Origin: Clostridium fallax | GTDB lineage: Bacteria > Bacillota > Clostridia > Clostridiales > Clostridiaceae | Assembly: GCF_900129365.1 (NCBI RefSeq) | Contig: NZ_FQVM01000013.1 | Coordinates: forward strand, 1-64,000 | DNA length: 64,000 nucleotides | Direction: 5' to 3' | Shown here: positions 44,979 to 54,395 of the stretch, piece after piece | How positions within the stretch are numbered: position 1 is the first letter of the stretch | Layout of the letters: every line of letters begins with the position of its first letter | Position numbers and translations under genes: made by a program | Notes under the pieces: model-generated | Told to the model about the DNA's origin: nothing | Databases searched by the model: none | The model's input: the letters and a program-made list of their open reading frames with translations, nothing else

Positions 44979-46442
44979 TTACTTAGAAAGTATTTTTATA
45001 TTTTCAACCTTTGGATCTTCAGTTCCTTGAACATATAATCCAACTTCTTTTAGGTTATTTATATATTTAATAATTTCTTCTGTAATAATTTCTCCAGGAC
45101 AAAGAACTGGAATTCCTGGTGGATAAGCAAGTAAAAATTCTCCACTTATTTTACCAATACTATCTTCTAATTTTACAGAAATCTTATTTCCATTGAAAGC
45201 TTCTCTTGGAGTTAATGCTCTAGAAGGTATATTTGGTATATCTAAAAAGTCTGGTTTAACTTTTCCTTTAGATATATATTCCTTAGAAATTTCTCTTAAA
45301 GCAGATAAAAGTGCTTCAATAGATTCTTTAGTGTCACCAAAAGAACCTACAGCTAAAACATTATAAAGATCTGATAATTCCATTTGTATGTGATATTTAT
45401 TAGATAATATCATATCAAGTTCATAACCAGTTATACCTAAATCTCTACAAGTAATTGTAAGCTTTGTAGGATCTAAAGAGTAAACACCAGGTTCATTTAA
45501 TATTTCTTGTCCAAAGCAATAAAAACCAGGTATTTTATTTATTTCTTCTCTTGCATAATTACATAAATCAATGGATTTATCTAAAAGTTCTTTTCCATAT
45601 AAAGCTATTTGTCTTCTAGCACAATCTAAACTAGCCATTAGAATATAGGATGGAGAAGTTGTTTGTAATAAATTTAAAATTTGTTGAACTCTAGATTTAT
45701 CTACAAATTTGCTTTTAACATGTAATAAAGAACATTGAGTTAAAGCTCCTATTATCTTATGAGTACTTTGAGCACATATATCTGCTCCAGCATCCATAGC
45801 TGATATAGGTAATTTTGAATTAAATCCTAAATGAGGACCATGAGCTTCATCTACAATTAAAGGAATATTATAGCTATGAACAATATTTGAAATCTTTTTA
45901 ATATCTGTTGCAACTCCGTAATAAGTTGGATTTATTATTAGTACGGCTTTTGCATCTGGATTTTCTTTTAATGTTCTTTCTACAGTTTCTGGAGTAACTC
46001 CATGAGCTATTCCTATTTTCTTATCTAGTTCTGGTTGCATGTAAACAGGTACAGCACCACTTAAAATAATTCCAGCAGTTACTGATTTATGAACATTACG
46101 AGGAATTATTATTTTATCTCCGTCTGAAACTACTGACATAATCATAGCCTGTATTGCTCCGGATGTTCCATGAATTGAGAAGAATGCAGCATCAGAGCCA
46201 TAAGCATCAGCAGCTAACTCTTGAGCTTTTTTAATTGGTCCAGTAGGATGATGTAAACTATCTACAAGTTTAAAAACTGTTACATCTATCTTGAAAGGAT
46301 TTTCTCCTATAAAATTTTTAAATTCTTCATCTATTCCTACTCCTTTTTTATGACCAGGAACATGAAAAGGTACAGTTTCTCTATTAACATACTCCATAAG
46401 AGCATTATATAGAGGAGTTTCGTTTTGATTTAATCTGTACAT
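44979..46442 (-). CDS. speA: Orn/Lys/Arg decarboxylase family protein (SpeA-like)
   Basis: 487 residues, matching the length of Bacillus SpeA. It is a fold-type I PLP enzyme: VPFHVPGHKKG, FSIHGTSGAIQAMI, LIINPTYYGVATDI, IVDEAHGPHLGF, and the PLP-binding Lys in AQSTHKIIGALTQ. The C-terminal Orn/Lys/Arg domain has YPPGIPVLCPGEII. It likely makes agmatine from arginine for polyamine synthesis, but ornithine or lysine as substrate cannot be excluded. Monocistronic. Confidence 0.9.
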   Translation of the reverse strand: MYRLNQNETPLYNALMEYVNRETVPFHVPGHKKGVGIDEEFKNFIGENPFKIDVTVFKLVDSLHHPTGPIKKAQELAADAYGSDAAFFSIHGTSGAIQAMIMSVVSDGDKIIIPRNVHKSVTAGIILSGAVPVYMQPELDKKIGIAHGVTPETVERTLKENPDAKAVLIINPTYYGVATDIKKISNIVHSYNIPLIVDEAHGPHLGFNSKLPISAMDAGADICAQSTHKIIGALTQCSLLHVKSKFVDKSRVQQILNLLQTTSPSYILMASLDCARRQIALYGKELLDKSIDLCNYAREEINKIPGFYCFGQEILNEPGVYSLDPTKLTITCRDLGITGYELDMILSNKYHIQMELSDLYNVLAVGSFGDTKESIEALLSALREISKEYISKGKVKPDFLDIPNIPSRALTPREAFNGNKISVKLEDSIGKISGEFLLAYPPGIPVLCPGEIITEEIIKYINNLKEVGLYVQGTEDPKVENIKILSK

Positions 46443-46591
46443 TTAATACTACACCTTCTTTCAAAATAAATAATACATATAATTTAAAATACTCCTATGA
46501 CATTATAAGTTATACATATTCTTAATGCAATAAAATTTATATGAATAAATGTGGTTTATTTTGCTAAGAATATATGAAAGGAGGGATAAAG

Positions 46592-47158
46592 ATGGAAAAT
46601 TTAAAAATAACTAAAAGGGAAAAAAATTCTAATCATTCAGCAAAAAAAACTAGAAGAAAGGGAAATGTACCAGGAGTAATTTATGGAAAAAGATTTAAAA
46701 ACTTTTTATTTGAAATTGGAGAGATAGAGTTAAACAAATCTATATCTCATACTGGAGAACATAGTATCTTTAATGTAGAGTTAGATGGAGAGAATAAAGA
46801 TGTATTAATAAAGGAATTACAAAGAGATCCTGTAAGCAATAGAATAATTCATATAGATTTAGAAGAAATAGAGCAAAATAAAAATATTATATCTAATGTA
46901 CCTATAAAGTTCATAGGAGAAGACAGAGTAAAGAAGGTTGGAGCTGTAGTACAAAAAGAAAAAGAAACAGTAAAGGTTAATTGTCCTTTAGATAAATTAC
47001 CAAAATATTTAGAGCTAAATTTAAAGAAAGGTTCTATAGGATCTGTATATAGATTAGAAGACCTAGAAATAGGAGATGAAATATCTATTGTAGAGGATTT
47101 AGAAGGGGTAATAGCTTCCATAAGCTATCAAAATAAAATAACAGAAGCTATAGACTAA
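46592..47158 (+). CDS. rplY: 50S ribosomal protein L25 / general stress protein Ctc
   Basis: 189 residues. The L25 domain (~1-95, 5S rRNA binding) reads ENLKITKREKNSNHSAKKTR, VPGVIYGKR, and RDPVSNRIIHIDL. A C-terminal TL5/Ctc beta domain (~100-189) reads GEDRVKKVGAVVQ and LNLKKGSIGSVYRLEDLEIG. I chose the ATG at 46592 after AAAGGAGGG; an ATG 18 bases upstream lies before the ribosome site. Monocistronic with a terminator downstream. Confidence 0.93.
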   Translation: MENLKITKREKNSNHSAKKTRRKGNVPGVIYGKRFKNFLFEIGEIELNKSISHTGEHSIFNVELDGENKDVLIKELQRDPVSNRIIHIDLEEIEQNKNIISNVPIKFIGEDRVKKVGAVVQKEKETVKVNCPLDKLPKYLELNLKKGSIGSVYRLEDLEIGDEISIVEDLEGVIASISYQNKITEAID

Positions 47159-47259
47159 AATAAATATTTTTATTACAAAGATATTTTTTTACACTCATAT
47201 AAAAAATAAAATCAAAATTCTATAGTTTATAATAATATTTGTTAAATATATAAGTTTTT

Positions 47260-47290
47260 AAGGGAAGTCATTATTGACTTCCCTTAATTT
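47260..47290 (+). terminator. Terminator after L25/Ctc
   Basis: AAGGGAAGTCA pairs with TGACTTCCCTT, followed by AATTT. It lies 100 bases after the stop and is near-palindromic, so it may also serve the small gene on the other strand. Confidence 0.6.
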
Positions 47291-47382
47291 AAAATTATAA
47301 GTATTTTTTAAATTAAGGGTATGTATTATTTGCTTTTTTAAGATTTGTTATTATTTTTATAATAGGTTATTGTTAAGCTTAT

Positions 47383-47508
47383 TTAGCTAATGGCTAAAAT
47401 TGTAAAGATAAAACCTAGTAAATAATTTTTACAAATTAGACTTATTGTACCTGCAAATAAAAAGCAAATGCTTGAAAATGATAGTAGTTTCCATGATTTT
47501 ATGTTCAA
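47383..47508 (-). CDS. Small membrane peptide, 41 residues
   Basis: A short frame starting at TTG, 6 bases after AGGATGGAG, reads NIKSWKLLSFSSICFLFAGT, then ISLICKNYLLGFIFTILAIS and a stop. It holds two short hydrophobic stretches separated by CKNY. The good ribosome site and hydrophobic, non-random composition support translation. Homologues are common in clostridia as I recall, with no known function. It sits alone in the gap between L25 and phosphoglucomutase. Confidence 0.55.
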   Translation of the reverse strand: MNIKSWKLLSFSSICFLFAGTISLICKNYLLGFIFTILAIS

Positions 47509-48014
47509 AATTATCTCCATCCTTTTTGTAAAGCTTTATGAATATATAGATTTTTATATATAAATAAAAATCTATATAATGATTGTAAAAATTATACCAT
47601 TAACTTCTATATAATTAAATATATATTATTTTTAAAATAACTTAACTAACAAATAAAAGATAAAGATTTTATTTTAAATTAAAGAATATTATATTTTACC
47701 TATATTAAAAAATAATTATACTTTATTTAATGAATTATAATTTAAATTTTAAGTTTATAAGAAATTTATTTAGTTAGAAATTTTTTACTAAAAATACAAA
47801 TAACTATTGAAATATTTGTGATTTCTAATAAACTTTGAAAATTTGTAATATTTTTAAAAAATAACTAGTAAAAAAGTATTAATATATATGTATAGGTTAA
47901 TGTTTAATAATAAAAATCAAAGTTTTTTAATAATTTTATACAATGGTAAAAAGAATTCCCAAAAATATATAAATAGTGTATAATATTTTTGGTAAATTCA
48001 TAGGAGGTATGGAG
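47509..48014. other. Intergenic region upstream of phosphoglucomutase
   Basis: About 500 AT-rich bases without a coding frame. The only likely signal is a -10 TATAAT at 47979-47984 with an upstream TG, and no good -35. It may drive the phosphoglucomutase gene. Confidence 0.4.
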
Positions 48015-49745
48015 ATGTTATATAAAGAAAAATATGAAAAATGGCTTAATTCAGATTTAATAGATAAAAACTTAAGGGAAGAATTAAGACAAATAAATGA
48101 TGAAAAAGAAATAGAAGATAGATTCTATAAAGAATTAGACTTTGGTACTGGTGGATTAAGAGGAATTATAGGTGCTGGAACAAACAGAATGAATATCCAT
48201 ACTGTAGGAAAGGCAACTCAAGGTTTAGCAGATTATCTTAATGAAAATTATAAAAATGAAGAAATATCTGTTGCTATAGCATATGATTCAAGAAATATGT
48301 CAAAAGAATTTGCAAAAGCGGCAGCCTTAACTTTAAATGGAAATGGAATCAAAGTATATATATTTGATAGTTTAAGACCAACTCCAATGTTATCCTTTAC
48401 TGTTAGATATTTAGGATGTAAAGCAGGTATAGTGGTAACGGCTTCACATAATCCAAAACAATATAATGGATATAAGGTATATGGAGAAGATGGAGCTCAA
48501 GTTACAGATGTTCCTGCTAAAAAGATAATTGATTTTGTAAACAATGTAAATGATTATAGTATGATAAAAACAATGGATGAAAACAATGCTATTAAGGAAG
48601 GACTTTTAAATTATATAGGAGAAGATATAGATAAAGAATATATAGAAAAAGTAAAGTCTTTATCTATAAGAAGGGATTTAGTTAAAGAAAAGGCTAAAGA
48701 CTTAAATATAATATATACTCCAATCCACGGTTCTGGAAATAAACCTGTTAGAAGAGTTTTAAAAGAACTTGGATATAGTAACCTTAAAGTAGTAAAGGAG
48801 CAAGAAGAACCTAATGGAGATTTTCCAACAGCTCCATATCCAAACCCAGAAGATCCAAAGGTATTTAAAATTGCATTAGATATGGCTATGGAAAATAAAC
48901 CAGATTTAATCTTTGGTACTGATCCAGATTGTGATAGAATAGGAGTTGTAGTACAGGATAAAAAAGGTGAATTTAAAGTTTTAACTGGAAATCAAACAGG
49001 AATGTTATTAACCCATTATATTTTAAGTTCATTAAAGGAAGAAAATAAGCTTCCTAAAAATGGAGCAGTAATAAAAACTATAGTAACTACTGAAGCTGTT
49101 AAAAAAATATGTGAAGAATATAATGTGGAGCTTCTTAACGTTTTAACTGGATTTAAATATATAGGAGAGAAAATTAGAGAATTCTTACAAAGTGGAAGCA
49201 ATACTTATATATTCGGATTTGAAGAAAGTTATGGATATTTAGCAGGAGATTTTGTAAGAGATAAAGATGCAGTTATAGCATCAATGTTAATTGCAGAGAT
49301 GTGTCTTTTCTATAAATCTCAAGGTAAGACTTTATATGAAGCATTAATAGATCTTTATAATAAGTATGGTTTCTATAAAGAAACATTGGTTTCTTTTGAG
49401 CTTCAAGGAAAAGAAGGACAAGAAAAAATAGCATCTTGTATAGATAAATTAAGAAAAGAGCCTGTTAAAGAGGTAAATGGAATTTTAGTTGTTAAAAGCT
49501 TTGATTATAAGTTAAGTAAAGAGGTTGATTTAAACGGTAAAGAAAGTATAATAGAATTACCAAAATCAAATGTACTTAAGTATATTTTTGAAGATGGTTC
49601 TTGGTTTGTAGTTAGGCCATCAGGTACAGAGCCTAAAATGAAATTATACCTTTCAGTAGTAGGTAATTCATTAGAAGATGCTGAAAATAGAATTAATAGT
49701 TTAAAAGAAAATATTACTGATCTAATTAATTCTAAGTTAAATTAA
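48015..49745 (+). CDS. pgcA: Alpha-phosphoglucomutase / phosphomannomutase
   Basis: 576 residues of the PgcA type. The phosphoserine loop is VVTASHNPKQYNGYKVYG, the Mg site GTDPDCDRIG and the sugar loop GFEESYGYLAGD. The phosphate-binding C-terminus is VVRPSGTEPKMKLYL. It interconverts glucose-6- and glucose-1-phosphate, feeding UDP-glucose for the polysaccharide genes downstream. I chose the ATG at 48015, 6 bases after AGGAGGT; frames from 47976 or 48009 overlap the ribosome site. Confidence 0.94.
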   Translation: MLYKEKYEKWLNSDLIDKNLREELRQINDEKEIEDRFYKELDFGTGGLRGIIGAGTNRMNIHTVGKATQGLADYLNENYKNEEISVAIAYDSRNMSKEFAKAAALTLNGNGIKVYIFDSLRPTPMLSFTVRYLGCKAGIVVTASHNPKQYNGYKVYGEDGAQVTDVPAKKIIDFVNNVNDYSMIKTMDENNAIKEGLLNYIGEDIDKEYIEKVKSLSIRRDLVKEKAKDLNIIYTPIHGSGNKPVRRVLKELGYSNLKVVKEQEEPNGDFPTAPYPNPEDPKVFKIALDMAMENKPDLIFGTDPDCDRIGVVVQDKKGEFKVLTGNQTGMLLTHYILSSLKEENKLPKNGAVIKTIVTTEAVKKICEEYNVELLNVLTGFKYIGEKIREFLQSGSNTYIFGFEESYGYLAGDFVRDKDAVIASMLIAEMCLFYKSQGKTLYEALIDLYNKYGFYKETLVSFELQGKEGQEKIASCIDKLRKEPVKEVNGILVVKSFDYKLSKEVDLNGKESIIELPKSNVLKYIFEDGSWFVVRPSGTEPKMKLYLSVVGNSLEDAENRINSLKENITDLINSKLN

Positions 49746-49751
49746 AATTAA

Positions 49752-49774
49752 GGTGCTATCTATAATAGATAGCA
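49752..49774. repeat. Perfect inverted repeat between pgcA and the TPR gene
   Basis: GGTGCTATCTA / TAGATAGCACC with a one-base loop. It is followed by ATAAAAAA, not T residues, so it is not a classical terminator for the + strand. It may be a processing or stabilising hairpin. Confidence 0.6.
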
Positions 49775-49802
49775 CCATAAAAAATTATACGAGGTGAAAT
49801 AT

Positions 49803-50891
49803 TTGGATTATAGAGTTGTATTTAAAGAAAAACTTTCAAAGATGATATTTTTAGAGATTGATAAGAATGGATTTAAAGATACAGTATGCAATGGAGCAAA
49901 AATAAACTTTAAAAATAAGGAGTTATATTTACCAATAGATATAGATTACATATCAAATAATATAAAAGATAATTCTAAGCTTTCTAATATACCAGTTTAT
50001 AAATTTATAGAAGGAATGTTTTATGCCTTAGGATGTGATAAAGACTTTAAATATAATGATGATTATAAAAGTCTTATAAATAATATAGATAATTCTAAAG
50101 ATATTATAAAAAGAATCATTGCAGATAAAATTAAAGAAAGTAAATATGATGATGCTTTTGTATTGTTAAAGGGATTAGCTGAAGTAGAAAAAGAAATTGA
50201 ATATTATGAAAAGATATTAATGATTGGGGAATATATAAGGGAAAAAGACAGTAGCTTTAAAGAAATTCAAAAAGAAGTTATTGAGGAATGTAAAAAAGAA
50301 TTCCCAAATTATCCAATGCCTTATTTTTATAATGCTATTATTTTAAGGGAAGAAGATGAGATTTATAAAGCTTTTATTGAAATGAATGAATATTTAAATA
50401 AAGGTGGAGAGAAAACAGATAATTTTATCTCAATTTATGAGGAACTTAAAGATGGAGTTGATTATGAAAAAGGTAAAGAAGCCTTAGAAGAAGATAAACC
50501 AAAAGAAGCTTTAGAAAAATTACTTCCTTTAATGGATAAGTACGGAGATAATCCTTTACTATATCTACACATTGCTGTTGCATATAGAAAGTTAAATAAT
50601 AGTGAGAAGGCTATATATTATTTAAATGAAAGTTTAGCTTTAGATAGTGCTTATGTTGAAACTGTAAATGAATTAGCTTTAAATCTTGCAATGCTTGGTA
50701 ATTATGAAGAAGCTATAAAATATTTTAAAAAGGCTTTTGAAGCTACTAAAAGTGTTGAAATATGCACAAATTTAATAATGTGTTATATAAACTTAAATAA
50801 AATAGAAGATGCTAAAAAACACTTAAAAATTGCAGAAAAATTAGATAGTAAAGATGAAGTTGTAATAAAGCTTAAAGAAATTTTAGGATAA
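49803..50891 (+). CDS. Tetratricopeptide-repeat protein
   Basis: 362 residues. Residues ~1-90 form an unassigned alpha/beta domain (DYRVVFKEKLSKMIFLEIDK). The rest is TPR helices, clearest at ~245-360: PLLYLHIAVAYRKLNNSEKA, YVETVNELALNLAMLGNYEE and EICTNLIMCYINLNKIEDAK. I chose TTG at 49803, 6 bases after GAGGTGA, over GTG at 49794 inside it. No membrane segment. Its place between pgcA and the polysaccharide operon may be incidental. Confidence 0.85.
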   Translation: MDYRVVFKEKLSKMIFLEIDKNGFKDTVCNGAKINFKNKELYLPIDIDYISNNIKDNSKLSNIPVYKFIEGMFYALGCDKDFKYNDDYKSLINNIDNSKDIIKRIIADKIKESKYDDAFVLLKGLAEVEKEIEYYEKILMIGEYIREKDSSFKEIQKEVIEECKKEFPNYPMPYFYNAIILREEDEIYKAFIEMNEYLNKGGEKTDNFISIYEELKDGVDYEKGKEALEEDKPKEALEKLLPLMDKYGDNPLLYLHIAVAYRKLNNSEKAIYYLNESLALDSAYVETVNELALNLAMLGNYEEAIKYFKKAFEATKSVEICTNLIMCYINLNKIEDAKKHLKIAEKLDSKDEVVIKLKEILG

Positions 50892-50913
50892 TCACAAAAT
50901 AATATTCATCTCT

Positions 50914-50957
50914 TAATAAAGACAAAAAAATTTTCTTTTTTGTCTTTATTAATTTTT
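50914..50957 (+). terminator. Terminator after the TPR gene
   Basis: AATAAAGACAAAAAA pairs with TTTTTTGTCTTTATT, followed by AATTTTT. Confidence 0.75.
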
Positions 50958-50983
50958 CAGTGATTTAACACCTATTTTATAAT

Positions 50984-51012
50984 TTGACTAATTAATATAT
51001 AGAGTGTAAAAT
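50984..51012 (+). promoter_or_regulatory. Probable promoter of the first polysaccharide operon
   Basis: TTGACT (50984-50989), 17 bases, TAAAAT (51007-51012), 39 bases before the sugar transferase start. Confidence 0.6.
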
Positions 51013-51050
51013 AAATTAGTATTAATATGTAGGAAATTTGAGGTGTATAT

Positions 51051-52442
51051 ATGAAAAAAGATAACTTAGTCACAGAGACGTTTAAATTTGGCACCTATGT
51101 TGTAGATGCAGTGCTAGTTATTTTTGCAGTTTACTTATCTTTTTTATTAGTTTTTCAATTTGATCCACCAAGCTATAATATTAAGCCTTTTATAAATATA
51201 ATACCTTATATAGTAGTGGCTTATTGGATTTTTATGTATGTTTTTGGGTTAAATGATTTGCTAAAAAAGAGCATACATGAAACCGTATATTCTATATTTT
51301 TAACTGTAGGTTCATTATTTATAACTACAGCTTTCATAACCTTCTTTGCAAGAGGGTTTGCTTATCCAAGAAGTGTTTTAATAATAAGTGCTTTTATGCA
51401 ATTTATAATACTTTCAGTTTGGAGGGTATTAGTTTGGAAGCTTTATAGAGATTCTCATGGAGTAAAGAGATCCTTAATTATAGGAGACAAAAATATAGAA
51501 GATATTGCAAAGAAAATACTAATAAAGCAAAAGGATCTTTATAAAGTAGAGTGTATATGCTCTAGCAAAAGTAACTATTTATTAGATTATCTTAATAAAG
51601 TAGAGGTTGTTTTTGTAGCAGATAGTACAGAGCTTTCTATAAAGAAAAAAATAGTAGATTATTGTTTAATAAATAGAAAAAGTGTATATATAATACCAGA
51701 TATTTATGAAATTGCACTTTTAAATTCAAAGCTTAATAGAGCTGATGATATTCCAATGTTTAAGGTGAGAAAATTAGGTCTTACTATAGAGCAAAAGGCT
51801 ATAAAAAGAATACTAGATATAATAGTATCTCTTGTAGGAATTATTTTAACATCACCGATAATGATAATTGTTGCTATTGCAATTAAGTTAAAAGATGGAG
51901 GAAATATCTTCTACAGACAAGAGAGAGTTACAGAGGGAGAAAGAACTTTTGATGTATTAAAGTTTAGAACTATGGTTATGAATGCTGAAAAGCTAACAGG
52001 ACCAGTACTTGCTGGAGAAGAAGATCCTAGAATAACAAAAATAGGTAAAATATTAAGAGCTACAAGATTAGATGAACTTCCACAATTTTTTAATATCCTA
52101 AAAGGGGATATGAGTGTTGTAGGGCCAAGACCAGAAAGACCTTTTTTTGTAGAGCAGTTTAAAAAAGAAATACCAGATTATAAATATAGGACTTTAGTTA
52201 AAGCTGGACTTACAGGACTTGCTCAAGTTTTAGGAAAATATTCAACAACTCCAGAAGATAAGGTTAAATATGACCTTTTATATATTAAAAATTATTCAAT
52301 ATTTTTAGATTTAAAGTTAATTCTTCAAACAGTAAAGATAATGTTTATGAAGGAAAGCTCAGAAGGTGTAAAGGAAGATATACCTTTAAGAAAGCTTATA
52401 AAACCAGAGGATGAAATTACAATAGATATTGATGAAAAGTAG
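51051..52442 (+). CDS. Polyprenyl-phosphate sugar-1-phosphate transferase (undecaprenyl glucose/galactose phosphotransferase type)
   Basis: 463 residues. Four N-terminal membrane helices (~15-125) are followed by a Rossmann-like domain (RSLIIGDKNIEDIAKKI) and a membrane helix near 255-275. The cytosolic PF02397 catalytic domain has FYRQERVTEGERTFDVLKFRTM, RATRLDELPQFFNILKGDMSVVGPRPERP and KAGLTGLAQVLG. It starts repeat-unit assembly by moving sugar-1-P from a UDP-sugar to undecaprenyl phosphate. First gene of the operon. Confidence 0.93.
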   Translation: MKKDNLVTETFKFGTYVVDAVLVIFAVYLSFLLVFQFDPPSYNIKPFINIIPYIVVAYWIFMYVFGLNDLLKKSIHETVYSIFLTVGSLFITTAFITFFARGFAYPRSVLIISAFMQFIILSVWRVLVWKLYRDSHGVKRSLIIGDKNIEDIAKKILIKQKDLYKVECICSSKSNYLLDYLNKVEVVFVADSTELSIKKKIVDYCLINRKSVYIIPDIYEIALLNSKLNRADDIPMFKVRKLGLTIEQKAIKRILDIIVSLVGIILTSPIMIIVAIAIKLKDGGNIFYRQERVTEGERTFDVLKFRTMVMNAEKLTGPVLAGEEDPRITKIGKILRATRLDELPQFFNILKGDMSVVGPRPERPFFVEQFKKEIPDYKYRTLVKAGLTGLAQVLGKYSTTPEDKVKYDLLYIKNYSIFLDLKLILQTVKIMFMKESSEGVKEDIPLRKLIKPEDEITIDIDEK

Positions 52443-52543
52443 ATGGAAAATCTAGTATTGTGCTATAATTACTTAGTAAGTATAGCCTATGCTAGATTTT
52501 ATTTTATATAAATATATAAAAACTAAGAGAGGAAAGAACTTTT

Positions 52544-53662
52544 ATGGGAAAAAAAGTTGCACAAGTAATAACATTATCAGAAATGGGTGGAGCTCAAAAA
52601 CATGTTTATTTATTATCTAAGGCTTTAAAGGAAAAAGGTTTTAGTGTAGATGTTATAGCTTCAAAGGGAGGAGATCTTCAAAATAAAGTGGAAGATTTAG
52701 ATATTAATTTTATAGATGCTCCTTATATGGTAAGAGAAATAAGTCCCCTAAAGGATTTAAAAAATATATTATATTTAAGAAATTTATTTAAAGAAAATAA
52801 TTATGATATAGTACATTGTCATAGTTCAAAAGCAGGATTAGTAGCTAGAATAGCAGCAAGACTTGCAAAGGTTCCTACAATAGTTTACACTGCTCATGGA
52901 TTTGTTTTTAATGAGCCTATGAGTAATTTTAAAAAGAATATATACATAGCTATTGAATATATAGGAAGTAAATTTGGTAAAAAGATAATAGCAGTTTCAG
53001 AAAAAGATTATAACTGTGCAAAAAAATATAATTTAGGAACTGAAAAAGATCTTTATTGTATAGGAAATGCCATAGAAGAGGTAGATTTTAATTTATTAAA
53101 AGATAAAAAGGAAATGAAAAGAGAATTAGGTATAGATGATGATACTTTTGTTTTAGGAATGGTATCTAACTTTTATGAAACAAAGGGACATAGGTTTTTA
53201 ATAGAAGGATTAAAAAAATTGTATGATGAAGGTTATAATTTTTATACAGTATTTGCAGGAGAAGGTCTTTTATTTGATGAAATGAAAGAAAAAGCAAAGG
53301 GATATGAAAAAATTAAGTTCTTAGGATATAGAAAAGATAACTTAAATGTAATAAATACCTTTGATGCTTTTATACTTTCATCAGTTAAAGAGGGAATGCC
53401 TTATGTTATTTTAGAGGCTATGTCTTTAAAGAAACCTGTTATTGCAACTAAGGTAGGAGCATTACCTAAGATGATAAAGAATAAGGAAAATGGACTTTTA
53501 ATAGATGAAGGAGATTCATCTAAAATATATACTGTATTAAAGGATGTTTTAGACAATAAGTATAACCTTAAAGAAATAGGAGAAAATGGTAAAAAGTATG
53601 TAGATGAAAATTTTTCTTTTGAAAGCTTTATTGATAAAATATTAAAGGTTTATAAGGAGTAA
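52544..53662 (+). CDS. Glycosyltransferase family 4
   Basis: 372 residues with a GT-B fold. The N-domain has ITLSEMGGAQKHVYLLSKAL and VHCHSSKAGLVARIAARLA; the C-domain has LGMVSNFYETKGHRFLIEGL and the EX7E-like SSVKEGMPYVILEAM. It adds a sugar to the lipid-linked intermediate on the cytosolic face. Sugar and linkage cannot be read. AGAGAGGAAAG precedes the ATG; 101 bases separate it from the sugar transferase gene. Confidence 0.93.
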   Translation: MGKKVAQVITLSEMGGAQKHVYLLSKALKEKGFSVDVIASKGGDLQNKVEDLDINFIDAPYMVREISPLKDLKNILYLRNLFKENNYDIVHCHSSKAGLVARIAARLAKVPTIVYTAHGFVFNEPMSNFKKNIYIAIEYIGSKFGKKIIAVSEKDYNCAKKYNLGTEKDLYCIGNAIEEVDFNLLKDKKEMKRELGIDDDTFVLGMVSNFYETKGHRFLIEGLKKLYDEGYNFYTVFAGEGLLFDEMKEKAKGYEKIKFLGYRKDNLNVINTFDAFILSSVKEGMPYVILEAMSLKKPVIATKVGALPKMIKNKENGLLIDEGDSSKIYTVLKDVLDNKYNLKEIGENGKKYVDENFSFESFIDKILKVYKE

Positions 53663-53672
53663 AAATAATAAT

Positions 53673-54395
53673 ATGTATGTTAAAATTCTTGATTATAATG
53701 TGTTTAATGGTAGTAAGAAAGAACTTTTAGAGGTTATAGATAATAAAGATAAGGTCAATATAATATCTGGTAACCCTGAAATTTTATATACAAGTCTTAA
53801 TAATGATACTTTACTTAAAAGTTTTAAAGATGACACTGCTTTAATAATTCCAGATGGAGTAGGAACAATAGTGGCATCAAAAATTATTGGGAGTCCTATA
53901 AAGGAAAAAATACCTGGAATTGAAATTATGGATAAATTATTAAAAAAGTTTAATAAAGATGGAAGGAAAGTTTATCTTTTAGGTGCTAAGGAAGAAACTT
54001 TAAAAAAGTGTATAGAAACCTTAAGGGATATCTATCCAAACCTTAATATTGTAGGATCCCATAATGGATATTTTGATTTAAATAATTGTGAAAATATTGT
54101 AGAAGATATTAAAAATTCTAAAGCAGAAGCTATTTTTATAGCTATGGGATGTCCAAGACAAGAAATATTTATAAATAAATATATATATGAATTGCCTTGC
54201 AAAATATTTATGGGAGTTGGAGGAAGTTTTGATGTTATAGCAGGGAACGTAGGTAGAGCCCCTAAAATAATGATATCATTAGGCCTAGAATGGTTATATA
54301 GGGTAGCTAAAGAACCTTCTAGAATTAAAAGACTAGGAAGTATACCTAAGTTTTTATTTATAGTGCTAAAATCTAAAAATAAAAGGAGAAACTAA
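53673..54395 (+). CDS. WecG/TagA/CpsF family glycosyltransferase
   Basis: 240 residues (GT26): SGNPEILYTSLNNDTLL, DGVGTIVASKIIG, PGIEIMDKLLKKF, VYLLGAKEETL, IFIAMGCPRQEIFI and MGVGGSFDVIAGNVGRAP. In teichoic acid or enterobacterial common antigen synthesis such enzymes add the second sugar (ManNAc-type) to the lipid carrier. AAGGAG lies about 14 bases before the ATG, rather far. It ends by a one-base overlap with the next gene. Confidence 0.94.
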   Translation: MYVKILDYNVFNGSKKELLEVIDNKDKVNIISGNPEILYTSLNNDTLLKSFKDDTALIIPDGVGTIVASKIIGSPIKEKIPGIEIMDKLLKKFNKDGRKVYLLGAKEETLKKCIETLRDIYPNLNIVGSHNGYFDLNNCENIVEDIKNSKAEAIFIAMGCPRQEIFINKYIYELPCKIFMGVGGSFDVIAGNVGRAPKIMISLGLEWLYRVAKEPSRIKRLGSIPKFLFIVLKSKNKRRN

